Source of the DNA: Kiritimatiellia bacterium
GTDB lineage: Bacteria > Verrucomicrobiota > Kiritimatiellia > CAIVKH01
Assembly: GCA_027493775.1 (NCBI GenBank)
Contig: JAOSKE010000001.1
Coordinates: forward strand, 805,651-869,650
DNA length: 64,000 nucleotides
Reading direction: 5' to 3'
Positions 28,087-36,287 of this stretch are shown in pieces. The notes under the pieces are model-generated. The model did not search any database and was not told the DNA's origin. It was given only the letters and a program-made list of their open reading frames with translations. A program made the translations under genes and the position numbers. Every line of letters begins with the position of its first letter. Position 1 is the first letter of the stretch.

Positions 28087-29145
28087 CTATGGGTTTGCGA
28101 GTGGCGCCCGTGTCAAAAAAAGTTCCGCGTGTTCTAACCGCAATTCGGCCAGGGCAATTTCTTCCGATAAGAACACTCGTCCCTCTTCACGAATAATCCG
28201 CAAACCGACGGGCTTGCGCTCGGGGTGATTCAGGTGCAAGCCGCCCAGCGCCACGCCAGCGCCCGTATACGCATAACTCCGTAAAAACTCGTGAACCTCG
28301 TGCCAATCTCCACCTTCTTCTCTATAAATGCTGATTCCTTCGGCGCTGAGGGTCTCCGGCTCCTGTTTCGCGGGCCGGTCAATGCCCATTGTCGCGAGGT
28401 TCACGTCCATGAGTTCTGTCAACACACACAATGTTGCCTGCGCGGGGTCGATTCCGAGCGCCTCCGGTTCCGGGAGGCCACCGTACAGATACACAAACTG
28501 CTCCAATCCCCACGGTTGTACCGTGTACACGATGTCGGCATCAGCGCCGGTAAAGGCGTCGCCATAAAAGACTCCGTCTGGCGATGCCTGCACCGGACTG
28601 TCTTGCGGCCATGCGACAATAACGCGGCGCCCCGTTATATTGTCGTGATAGGCGAGTCCGGCAGTCGCGGATCGCGCCGGGCCGCGATCTCGTGCGCGCG
28701 TGGTTTCGACCACACTCGCGAGATTTGCATTTGGTGCAAAGCGGATAGGCGTTGGCTGCTGAATGAACTCGACTGTTCCATCGCCTTCAATGCGCGGCGC
28801 AATGACAGTGGCGCGGGAGTTTCCTGTGGAGTCGATAAAATGGTCCGCTACTCCGAGAGCTTCATAGCGCCCGAAAGGTACGGCAGGTGTGGGTTCCTGG
28901 AGTTCAATATCAAGCGCGGCAAGCCTTGATTGCTCGCGTATCCAGCCGATATAGTCTGACGAGTTGGTGCCGACTTGCAGAATACCGCGCGCCTCGGGGT
29001 CACCCGCAAAAGCCGCAGATCCCATGGCCTTCTCTACAGCATTGGTGAAAAATAGCGGATTCGAGGAGTCGGCGTGTACACCGCAAAGCGAGCCAAACAG
29101 ACCCCAAGCAGCCGTCCAACAAGCTAAACGCAAAAGCCTACCCAT
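28087..29145 (-). CDS. N-terminal segment of the giant secreted protein, with signal peptide
   Basis: The ATG at 29145 is chosen because it is preceded by GGGAGAGGG at good spacing and starts MGRLLRLACWTAAWGLFGSL followed by CGVHA/DS, a clear Sec signal peptide. The longer frame to 29268 adds an unlikely basic leader. The rest is a beta-rich domain (FAPNANLASVVE, RRVIVAWPQDSP, FVYLYGGLPEPEALG). The frame stops at 28087, just past a run of seven A (28115-28121, plus strand). Adding one base there gives AELFFDTGATRKPIALNVPP and then PLRPHERANRIVG, in frame with the 2081-codon part. The intact protein would have about 2750 residues. Confidence 0.7.
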   Translation of the reverse strand: MGRLLRLACWTAAWGLFGSLCGVHADSSNPLFFTNAVEKAMGSAAFAGDPEARGILQVGTNSSDYIGWIREQSRLAALDIELQEPTPAVPFGRYEALGVADHFIDSTGNSRATVIAPRIEGDGTVEFIQQPTPIRFAPNANLASVVETTRARDRGPARSATAGLAYHDNITGRRVIVAWPQDSPVQASPDGVFYGDAFTGADADIVYTVQPWGLEQFVYLYGGLPEPEALGIDPAQATLCVLTELMDVNLATMGIDRPAKQEPETLSAEGISIYREEGGDWHEVHEFLRSYAYTGAGVALGGLHLNHPERKPVGLRIIREEGRVFLSEEIALAELRLEHAELFLTRAPLANP

Positions 29146-29355
29146 GGACCCTCTCCCTACAAGCAGTATGGTTCTCTTACCCCTCCTCAATAAGCATTGC
29201 AAGAGTTTTTTTACAATATTTTTCAGAACTAGAGCGCGGAGGTAAAGTGAGGGCATCACATCGCCCACGATACGGGTGGGTATAGTGCAGAAAATTTGGA
29301 CGAAGGGAGACCGATATTTATTTATTACGCGTGCGCTGCGACGAGGTTGGTGCAG
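29146..29355. other. Upstream region of the giant-protein operon
   Basis: No gene. On the minus strand a possible sigma70-type pair, TTGCAA then TAAGAG with 17 bases between, lies about 40-60 bases before the start at 29145, but neither box is strong. Nothing else stands out. Confidence 0.3.
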
Positions 29356-29466
29356 GAAAGTTCATTCGGTTGCAACATGTCTAGCGTCCCACGATTTGCG
29401 TCAGAATTCAGCCTGCAAACGAACCACGTGGTTAATCATCAATCCTCCCCAGATCGTTGTCAACAC
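29356..29466. repeat. Dispersed intergenic repeat, copy 2 (partner at 5015-5128)
   Basis: Begins GAAAGTTCATTCGGTTG and ends GTCAACAC like copy 1, with about 80 percent identity by eye. It includes AACCACGTGGTTAAT, a near-perfect palindrome that is degraded in copy 1 (AACCGCGCAGGTAAT). Confidence 0.65.
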
Positions 29467-29519
29467 GCCGTTTGTCTTGCCCGAGAACACGTGAAAAGAA
29501 CGCGAAGGGGAGGCGTCGT

Positions 29520-30240
29520 GTTGTTCACGATTTCACTGTGGTTGGTAGGACAAGCCGGGCGCGCCGCAGGAGCTCTGGGGTTCACAACCGAAGGTCTATA
29601 ATAATCCAATTTGGAACGTCTCAATTAATCGTGAACGTTTAGGCCGGCCTGGCAGTCCGGCCCTACCCAAAACAACATACTGCTGTGTGGTTCTCGATTT
29701 CGTTGTGGTTGGTAGGGCGTGACCGCCCTCCAGAGGCGGGCAGGGCCGTGTGCGCCGAAAAAGCTCTCGGGTTCACAACCGAAGGTCGATAATAATCCAA
29801 TTTAGAACGTCTCAATTAATCGTGAACGTTTAGGCCGGCCTGGCAGTCCGGCCCTACCCAAAACAACATACTGCTGTGTGGTTCTCGATTTCGTTGTGGT
29901 TGGTAGGGCGTGACCGCCCTCCAGAGGCGGGCAGGGCCGGGCGCGCCGAAGAAGCTCTCGGGTTCACAACCGAAGGTCGATAATAATCCAATTTAGAACG
30001 TCTCAATTAATCGTGAACGTTTAGGCCGGCTCGGCGATCCGGCCCTACCCAAAACAACATACTGCTGTGTGGTTCTCGATTTCGTTGTGGTTGGTAGGGC
30101 GTGACCGCCCTCCAGAGGCGGGCAGGGCCGGGCGCGCCGAAGAAGCTCTCGGGTTCACAACCGAAGGTCGATAATAATCCAATTTGGAACGTCTCAATTA
30201 ATCGTGAACGTTTAGGCCGGCCTGGCAGTCCGGCCCTACC
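29520..30240. repeat. 191-bp tandem repeat array, about 3.5 units plus a degenerate half unit
   Basis: TTCACAACCGAAGGTC starts a unit at 29581, 29772, 29963 and 30154: spacing 191 each time. Units 2 and 3 differ at few positions; unit 3 has GGCTCGGCGATCC where the others have GGCCTGGCAGTCC. Unit 4 breaks off after the GGCCCTACC word at about 30240. A shortened half-unit precedes the array (29520-29580). Each unit holds two hairpin-forming stretches, GGCCGG...CCGGCC and GGTAGGGC, the latter complementary to GCCCTACC about 50 bases earlier. There is no coding frame conserved between units. Confidence 0.85.
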
Positions 30241-30536
30241 ACAAAGACGAACTGGATGGTGATTTCGGTGTGAAATTTTGGCCCGAGCGCTTAACTGTAA
30301 GAGGTTCGGGTGAAGCGATAGGAGGGAAGGCGCGTGCTTGATCCGCCTGTTGCCCGTACAGGGCTTGCTTTTGGAATGGTAGTCCAATGTCGAGAAAAGG
30401 TGTAGAGGTGGAATGTCTTTGCTTGATGCGGGGTGATTGATGGCTGGAAATGCGTTCAAAGGTGAATATGCTTCGCGACAATGGCCGGGGTCATCTGCCG
30501 GCGGGTCTGTTGTTTTCAAAGAAAGGCTGTTGCAAA
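30241..30536. other. Spacer between tandem array and FMN-binding gene
   Basis: No supported gene. The minus strand is open for about 80 codons (30236-30481) but lacks a ribosome binding site and any pattern; it is more likely intergenic repeat sequence. The plus strand leads into the GAAAGG ribosome binding site before 30537. Confidence 0.4.
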
Positions 30537-31013
30537 ATGTTTATGGACGAGACACGGTATCTGACGGAGGAGGAGGCCGCTGCTATTTTCTTCCCCGGTG
30601 AAACAATGGTGGATGTCTCGTTTGAGCTGACTCCCGATCAGATGCGAGAAATCTCTGCCGCAGCGAAGTCGCCGGTATTTCATCCGCGCGTTCGCGCACA
30701 ACGGGCGTCGGGCGGCGGATGGATGTTTCTTGATGAGGCGATGGGAAAGCACGAGGGCTTTGATATCGCGTTGGGGATAAATGAGGACGGCACAGTAAAG
30801 GGGATCGAGATTCTTCTCTACCGCGAAGAACATGGATTTGAGGTGCGGGACGACGCGTGGCGTGCGCAGTTTGTCGGCAAAACAACGGAGAGTCCGCTGA
30901 AGATGTATCGCGATATTCAAAAAATGTCCGGCGCAACGTATTCGTCCAAGGGTGTCGCAGATTCCGCCCGGCGCTTGTTGCATACTTGGCGCGTGGCACT
31001 GAAATCAACGTGA
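30537..31013 (+). CDS. FMN-binding domain protein (RnfG/NqrC-type domain)
   Basis: About 158 residues from ATG 30537, preceded by GAAAGG. The C-terminal part has the FMN_bind signature: GIEILLYREEHGFEV, then FVGKTTESPL, and DIQKMSGATYSSKGV, where the SGAT threonine is the site of covalent FMN attachment in RnfG/NqrC proteins. No signal peptide or anchor is obvious with this start; an in-frame start at 30450 would add a non-hydrophobic leader. It stands alone, not in an rnf/nqr cluster, so it may serve a separate flavin electron-transfer step. Electron partner unknown. Confidence 0.7.
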   Translation: MFMDETRYLTEEEAAAIFFPGETMVDVSFELTPDQMREISAAAKSPVFHPRVRAQRASGGGWMFLDEAMGKHEGFDIALGINEDGTVKGIEILLYREEHGFEVRDDAWRAQFVGKTTESPLKMYRDIQKMSGATYSSKGVADSARRLLHTWRVALKST

Positions 31014-31056
31014 TTTCACTCGTATCCGCCCCACCCTTTCGCCACTATTCCACGTC

Positions 31057-31458
31057 ATGAAGATGAAGATTGCAGGGATCGCTGTGTTGGCGCTTCTCGG
31101 GTGTGTATTGACCGTACGGGCAGTTGATGCCCCAAAAGTGGTTTTGCTCACTGCGGATGATAATGGGGGGAACGTGGCGTTCGAGGCCGACCAGACTTTG
31201 GAAATCCGGCTTCCGGGCAACGCGACGACGGGCTATTTCTGGGAAGTTGTTGAAATTGAAACGAATCTGTTGCGCGTGGCTCATTCGGCGATGGAGCTGA
31301 CCTCCAGAGAGATCGGCGCATCTGGTACGTTTGTACTGCGACTCAAGTGGGTCAACCCCGGAACTTCTACGCTTCGCCTTGTGTACAAGCGCCCGTGGGA
31401 AGCGACCGCAACCGATAAGAGCTATTCCGTCGCGGTGGTTACACTGGACAAGGAATAG
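31057..31458 (+). CDS. Chagasin-like cysteine protease inhibitor (I42 family), secreted
   Basis: 133 residues. Signal peptide MKMKIAGIAVLALLGCVL ending near RAVDA. The I42 loops are present: ATTGYFW (cognate of NPTTGY.W), a G.SGTF strand, and YKRPWE (the RPW loop). Family members block papain-like cysteine proteases by inserting these three loops into the active-site cleft. The Cys in the signal sequence (LLGC) could also make it a lipoprotein. It follows the FMN-binding gene by 43 bases, probably in the same transcript. The target protease is not in the window. Confidence 0.8.
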   Translation: MKMKIAGIAVLALLGCVLTVRAVDAPKVVLLTADDNGGNVAFEADQTLEIRLPGNATTGYFWEVVEIETNLLRVAHSAMELTSREIGASGTFVLRLKWVNPGTSTLRLVYKRPWEATATDKSYSVAVVTLDKE

Positions 31459-31588
31459 AGGCCTCCGCGCCGCCTCATTCGCGGGGCCATTTGTTTTTCT
31501 TGCGCGTGTCGCCGCGTGGGGACTACAACGGCGCGACTTTTAGCAAGCGCGTCGAATCGCAAGACGCACATTTTCGGAGCAGGAAATA

Positions 31589-32638
31589 ATGACGATGGCA
31601 GGTAAAGTCTTGGTGACTGGAGGCAGTGGCTTCCTTTCGATTAATCTGATTCGCCACTTGATGGCGAACGGCGTCACCGATATCCGAACGATAGACCTCG
31701 TTGAATTCGATTATCCCGAGCGCGGGCAGGTCGAAGCGATGAAGGGTGACATCCGCGATGAGTCGACGGTCGCGAGGTGTATGGAAGGCGTAAAGTGGGT
31801 CGTTCACACCGCTGCCGCCCTGCCCCTCTATAAACCGGAGGACATTCACACAACGGATGTTATCGGCACGCGCGTACTTCTGGAAGCGGCGCAGCAGGCA
31901 AAGGTGGAACGGTTTGTGATGATTTCCAGCACAGCGGTGTACGGCATTCCGGACCACCATCCGCTTCTGGAAACGGACAAGCTCATTGGCGTGGGGCCGT
32001 ACGGCGAGGCCAAAATTGCCGCAGAGGTGGAGTGTCTCAACGCTCGTACGAAAGGACTGTGTGTTCCCATTATTCGCCCGAAATCCTTTATCGGCCCAGA
32101 GCGTCTCGGTGTGTTCGCGATGCTTTACGACTGGGCCTACACGGGCCACGGCTTCCCCATGATCGGAAACGGCAAAAATCGCTACCAACTTCTCGACGTG
32201 GAAGACTTGTGCGAGGCGATTTGGTTGACGATGACTCTTGATCCGGCTGTCGTGAACGACACCTTTAATATAGGGGCGAAAGAATTCACAACGATGCGCG
32301 AGGATTACCAGGCGGTTCTGGACGACGCCGGGCACGGGAAGAAAATTCGTGGCTTTCCTGCTGCGCCGATGATTTGGACACTGCGCTTCCTGGAGCTACT
32401 GCATCTTTCGCCGCTCTACAAGTGGGTCTATGAGACCGCCAGCCAGGACTCGTTCGTCAGCATTGAAAAAGCCGAACGCATCCTCGGCTTCAAACCGCGC
32501 TATTCGAACAAAGACGCACTCGTGCGAAACTATCGGTGGTACGTCGCCAACCTCGACCAATTCCGCAGCGCCAGCGGCATCTCCCACCGCGTCCCGTGGA
32601 AGCAGGGCATCCTACGCTTCGCAAAAGTCTTTTTTTGA
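31589..32638 (+). CDS. NAD-dependent epimerase/dehydratase (extended SDR)
   Basis: 349 residues, AGGA-type site 5 bases before ATG. Rossmann start VLVTGGSGFLSINL (TGxxGF), DIRDE after strand 3, VVHTAAALP, then the catalytic SST and YGEAK (Y...K) of extended SDRs. The C-terminus (YKWVYETASQDSFVSIEKAERILGFKPRYS) is the substrate-binding end common to nucleotide-sugar epimerases and some sterol-dehydrogenase-like SDRs. Substrate cannot be told from sequence. It lies between the chagasin gene (plus) and the convergent homospermidine synthase gene. Confidence 0.8.
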   Translation: MTMAGKVLVTGGSGFLSINLIRHLMANGVTDIRTIDLVEFDYPERGQVEAMKGDIRDESTVARCMEGVKWVVHTAAALPLYKPEDIHTTDVIGTRVLLEAAQQAKVERFVMISSTAVYGIPDHHPLLETDKLIGVGPYGEAKIAAEVECLNARTKGLCVPIIRPKSFIGPERLGVFAMLYDWAYTGHGFPMIGNGKNRYQLLDVEDLCEAIWLTMTLDPAVVNDTFNIGAKEFTTMREDYQAVLDDAGHGKKIRGFPAAPMIWTLRFLELLHLSPLYKWVYETASQDSFVSIEKAERILGFKPRYSNKDALVRNYRWYVANLDQFRSASGISHRVPWKQGILRFAKVFF

Positions 32639-32702
32639 ATCCGGCGCAGCAATCAACCTCTTTAACTTCGGCCGCACTTGGGGAATTAGATTTTATCTAT
32701 CT

Positions 32703-34145
32703 TCAATCCCCGTGCCATTGACGACTGCGGATGTTTTGGACTTGCCAGGGGTCGTGGACATCGAGTTTCTCGGGAAAATATTTTCCGCGGCCATCGAGCG
32801 GGGTCCATTCGGTGAATTCGCCGATCATTTGGCCGAGGTACGGCTTGGCGCTAATCAGGCAGTCTTCGTAATCCAATGACTCCGGTTCCAATACGCCGCG
32901 GCGCGGGTTCTCAATAGTCCAAAGCACGGCAGCGAGAGCGCCGGCGACGACCTGCATTGTCGTCGCGTTCGCATATTCCACCTTGCGTCGAGCGTCTTCA
33001 ATCGTGAGATATGAGCCGTACCAATACGCATTGCGTGAATGGCCCGCGAGCAACACGCCCAATTCATCCGCGCCGGTGACGATATCTGCGCCCAACCGAC
33101 GGCGAATGGGCTGCATCATCCATCCGTTCCCTTCCAATTCCAACGCAGACAGCATCGCGTCATCGCACGGGTGATAGACGAACATTACGCTCGGGCGATA
33201 GCGCGGGCCATCGTCGTCGGAGAGCGTGAAGTAGTCCGCAATTGAAAACGCTTCATCGTGTGAGACGAGCAGGCCTTGAAAACTTCCGATGGAAGGAACC
33301 CAGCTTCGCGCAAACGTGCTCGCGCCGGGACGATCCAAATATATGGTTCCAGAGCCAACCCGATGTTCGCGTCCGCCTTTCAGTCGGTGTTTCTCGAAGG
33401 TGCCGCGCGAATATTCCGCCGGTTGCATCAGCTCATCCACAAAGCCATCAATGGACCAGGTGTTGATAAACTCCCCCTGTCTTTTGGGCCGATGGCTGGC
33501 TTGCGTGTCGCGTTCTGAAATCTGAATAGCTGTGATGTTCAGATCGCACGCGAGCTGTGCCCACTCTTCACGCGTTTGCGGGTTTGCACTCCCCTCGCGC
33601 AGTTCGCGATCCAGGTTGATCAGTGCGCGTTTCACAAAGTGAGAGACCATTCCTGGGTTTGCGCCGTGGTCAATAACCGCAGTCGGCGAATCGGCACCCA
33701 GCTCTGAAGCCAGATCAAGCGCTCGCTCGCGAATAGCAAAATTTGTGCGCTGATGCAGTTTGAGCATGGGATTGTCGAACACCCCCGGCCACGGTTCAAT
33801 AGAGGTGTCCACATAGAGAACGTCACGCTCGGCGCAGAGGCGGATCAGGTCCACGCTATAAATATCAATCGAGAGGTTGAGCAGCAAATCGCCTGCGGAA
33901 ATATAATTCTTCAGCGTGCTTCGATAATTTCCCGGCGTGAGATGGGCGTGAACAAACTTTGCTCCGCAACGTTCTGTAATCTTCCGCCCCGCCTCATCCG
34001 CCGACAAAACCGTCAAGCGTTCATAGATGCCGTCAAGATGCCGCCCAATCAATGGAACCAGCGCCTGCCCAATGCTTCCGCACCCTAGCACGACGATGCG
34101 TCCATTGAACTCCACTTTACGCAACACGTCCTTCTGTAGTTCCAC
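32703..34145 (-). CDS. hss: Homospermidine synthase
   Basis: 480 residues with a GTG start preceded by AGGAGG at 7 bases. It matches bacterial homospermidine synthase: N-terminal Rossmann GRIVVLGCGSIGQALVPL, LLNLSIDIYSVDLIRLCAER, YVDTSIEPWPGV, DHGANPGMVSHFVKRAL, and C-terminal EPESLDYEDCL. The enzyme uses NAD+ to make sym-homospermidine from putrescine, releasing ammonia; it belongs to the saccharopine-dehydrogenase-like superfamily. It is a single gene, convergent with the SDR and divergent from the ppiD-like gene. Length is typical of the family, with no visible damage. Confidence 0.88.
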   Translation of the reverse strand: MELQKDVLRKVEFNGRIVVLGCGSIGQALVPLIGRHLDGIYERLTVLSADEAGRKITERCGAKFVHAHLTPGNYRSTLKNYISAGDLLLNLSIDIYSVDLIRLCAERDVLYVDTSIEPWPGVFDNPMLKLHQRTNFAIRERALDLASELGADSPTAVIDHGANPGMVSHFVKRALINLDRELREGSANPQTREEWAQLACDLNITAIQISERDTQASHRPKRQGEFINTWSIDGFVDELMQPAEYSRGTFEKHRLKGGREHRVGSGTIYLDRPGASTFARSWVPSIGSFQGLLVSHDEAFSIADYFTLSDDDGPRYRPSVMFVYHPCDDAMLSALELEGNGWMMQPIRRRLGADIVTGADELGVLLAGHSRNAYWYGSYLTIEDARRKVEYANATTMQVVAGALAAVLWTIENPRRGVLEPESLDYEDCLISAKPYLGQMIGEFTEWTPLDGRGKYFPEKLDVHDPWQVQNIRSRQWHGD

Positions 34146-34334
34146 TCAAAAACCTCCTGTGAATAAAAGCGGGTCGCCGCGCTTCGCGTGAATCACCGGC
34201 TCAAACCCGTGGCAAGTATAGCGTATGTGTCAACACGCGCACGGGGGAAGAAATAAGATGGATTAAGCTAACCGATTGACCGTCAGCCCCTCGCCCGCTA
34301 CTCTGCGCGTCTTTCTCGTGAAAGGGCGTTTTCC

Positions 34335-36071
34335 ATGACCATGCTGATAACCAAGTTCCACAGGCTGATTCAATCGAAGCTGTTGTGGGGCGCCTTCCTT
34401 GTCGTTGTTATTTTCAGCTTTGTAATCTGGGGCACCGCAATGCCGACCAAACAAGAGCGGAACGCGGGCGCTCCCGGACTTCTCGACGGCAAGCCTGTTC
34501 CACAGGAGCAATTTCAACGCGCGTATTTCAGCACGTATCTGACCGTCGTCATGGCCCTCGGGCGCCAGATCAGCACCACGCCGGAAATTGACGCGCAGTT
34601 GCGTGAAGCCGCCTGGCAACGAATCGTCGCCCTCCGCGCGGCGAACGAAATGGGCATCACCGCCAGCGACGACGAGGTCATTTCCGCCATCCAACACCAC
34701 GAGGGCTTCAGTTACGAAGGTCAATTCCATCCGCAAATCTACAAGGCGTTCGTTCAAAACTTCCTCGCCCAGCAGGGCTACGGTGAACGCATGTTCGAGG
34801 AACACGTGCGCGAAGAAATCATTCTGCAAAAAACACGCAACATCCTCGGCCACGCCTCCCTCGTCACTCCGCTGGAAGTGCAGCGCGCCTTCCGCACCGT
34901 AACCGACCGGTTCATAGCCGAATATGTCGTACTCGAACCCGCCCTCGTCGAATCCTCCGTCAAGGTAACGGAAGACGACGCCCGCGCTTACTTCGAAAAA
35001 AATCCGAAACTCTTCACCATCCCCGAGCAGGTTCGGGTGGACTACGTCCGCCTCGCCGCCACGCCGTTCATTCCCAACGTCACCGTCACAGACGACGATG
35101 TGCAGGGTTATTACGACGAGCACCTGCTCGACTATGTGGACACCAATGCGACAACGACCGCAGACACCGAAACAAACCTGCTGGATACCCTCACCCGCTA
35201 CCGCCCTATTGAAGACGTGAAGCAGGACATCACCAATCTGCTGCTTGAACAAAAAGCGATGGAAGCGGCGGAGGACGCCGCGATGAACTTCGTCGTCGCG
35301 CTCACCCCCGACCGCGACGGCGCCGCGCCCGATTTCGATGTCGCGGCCTCGAACGCCAGCCTTGTCGTCAACTCACTCGCGCCGTTTTCCACCACCGATG
35401 AGCTGCCCTCGCTTCAAAACGAAGCCGCCTTCAAACACGCCGCCTTTGAACTCGGCGAAGGCCCGGAGACCTATTTCAGCAACCCGGTGCGCGGCAGCAA
35501 TGAAGTGTATGTCATCGCCCTCCGCCAGCGCCTCGACTCGCGCGCGCCGGAATTCAGCGAAGTGAAAGAAACCGTCACGACAATCGCCCGCAAACAGGCC
35601 CTGCACGACGCGCTGCTTGCAAAGGCCGAGCAAATTCGCGACGAGGCGGAAAAAGCGCTCGCCGAAAAAATCAGCTTCTCCGAAACCCTCGCGTTCTACA
35701 AACTCAAGCCCGTAAAAACGGAGGAATTTTCCGCGACCACCGGCCTCGCTGACACCAACGCTCCCGACCGCGAAATCCTCACCTCCGTATTGACGTTAAA
35801 CCAGGGCGAAATTTCCAAACCGACGCCTATTGAAACCGGAATCCTCCTCACCTATCTCGCAGAGCGCAAGTCATCCGACACCGTAAGTCTCGACAGCATT
35901 CGTCCGCAGCTCATTCAGACCATTCGCAACCAATCCGCGCGGTTGAACTTCGAGGCTTGGGAGAACTATCTTCTCAAGAAAGCCAACTTCGTGAACCAGC
36001 GCCCGGCCCCGAATCAAGATTTGGACGACGAAGACTACGACGGCGCCAACGAAGTCGAAGACGCGGGATAA
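34335..36071 (+). CDS. PpiD/SurA-like membrane-anchored periplasmic chaperone
   Basis: 578 residues. Short cytoplasmic N-terminus, one transmembrane helix (LLWGAFLVVVIFSFVIWG, about residues 15-33), then a SurA-N-type helical domain (AAWQRIVALRAANEMGI.ASDDEVISAI; HVREEIILQKTRNIL) and a long C-terminal part with acidic tail. The layout is that of PpiD. No convincing parvulin signature is visible in the middle region, so it may act as a holdase rather than a prolyl isomerase. It stands 23 bases upstream of the phased palindrome array and the microcompartment operon, but probably forms its own unit. Confidence 0.75.
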   Translation: MTMLITKFHRLIQSKLLWGAFLVVVIFSFVIWGTAMPTKQERNAGAPGLLDGKPVPQEQFQRAYFSTYLTVVMALGRQISTTPEIDAQLREAAWQRIVALRAANEMGITASDDEVISAIQHHEGFSYEGQFHPQIYKAFVQNFLAQQGYGERMFEEHVREEIILQKTRNILGHASLVTPLEVQRAFRTVTDRFIAEYVVLEPALVESSVKVTEDDARAYFEKNPKLFTIPEQVRVDYVRLAATPFIPNVTVTDDDVQGYYDEHLLDYVDTNATTTADTETNLLDTLTRYRPIEDVKQDITNLLLEQKAMEAAEDAAMNFVVALTPDRDGAAPDFDVAASNASLVVNSLAPFSTTDELPSLQNEAAFKHAAFELGEGPETYFSNPVRGSNEVYVIALRQRLDSRAPEFSEVKETVTTIARKQALHDALLAKAEQIRDEAEKALAEKISFSETLAFYKLKPVKTEEFSATTGLADTNAPDREILTSVLTLNQGEISKPTPIETGILLTYLAERKSSDTVSLDSIRPQLIQTIRNQSARLNFEAWENYLLKKANFVNQRPAPNQDLDDEDYDGANEVEDAG

Positions 36072-36093
36072 AGCGTCTCCCGCGCGCCCAATT

Positions 36094-36204
36094 TTCCAAC
36101 CCTTGGAAGTCGGTTTGGGAGGAAGTTCCAAGCCTTGGAACTTTTTGCCCGTAAAACTTCCAAGGCTTGGAAGTTCTGTTCCGCGCGGCTTCCAAGGCTT
36201 GGAA
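36094..36204. repeat. Four TTCCAANNNTTGGAA palindromes phased at exactly 32 bp
   Basis: Copies begin at 36094, 36126, 36158 and 36190; centres CCC, GCC, GGC, GGC. Each pair is separated by exactly 17 unrelated bases. The array starts 23 bases after the ppiD-like stop codon and ends 25 bases before the putative promoter of the microcompartment operon. A related array is at 57310-57387. Confidence 0.85.
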
Positions 36205-36228
36205 CTTTCGCGTTAAATCCGAAACTCG

Positions 36229-36257
36229 TTGCAATCGTGTTCGTGCGCAATTAGACT
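36229..36257 (+). promoter_or_regulatory. Putative sigma70-type promoter of the microcompartment operon
   Basis: TTGCAA (36229-36234), 17-base spacer, TAGACT (36252-36257). It lies 30 bases before the first start codon and just after the palindrome array. Box matches are fair, so this is a prediction. Confidence 0.4.
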
Positions 36258-36287
36258 TCATCAGGTTTTTGCGTAAATTATCGAAGC

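Noticed and set aside
29520..30240. 191-bp tandem array as a CRISPR or a coding repeat
   Set aside because: Units are contiguous without variable spacers, and no frame is open through all units.
34263..35252. 329-codon open frame on the minus strand
   Set aside because: It is antisense to the ppiD-like gene, whose protein pattern is clear; GC-rich third positions keep the opposite strand open. No protein pattern.
36094..36204. Phased palindromes as a CRISPR array
   Set aside because: Repeat is 15 bp and perfectly palindromic with 17-base gaps; CRISPR repeats are longer, and no cas gene is in the window.
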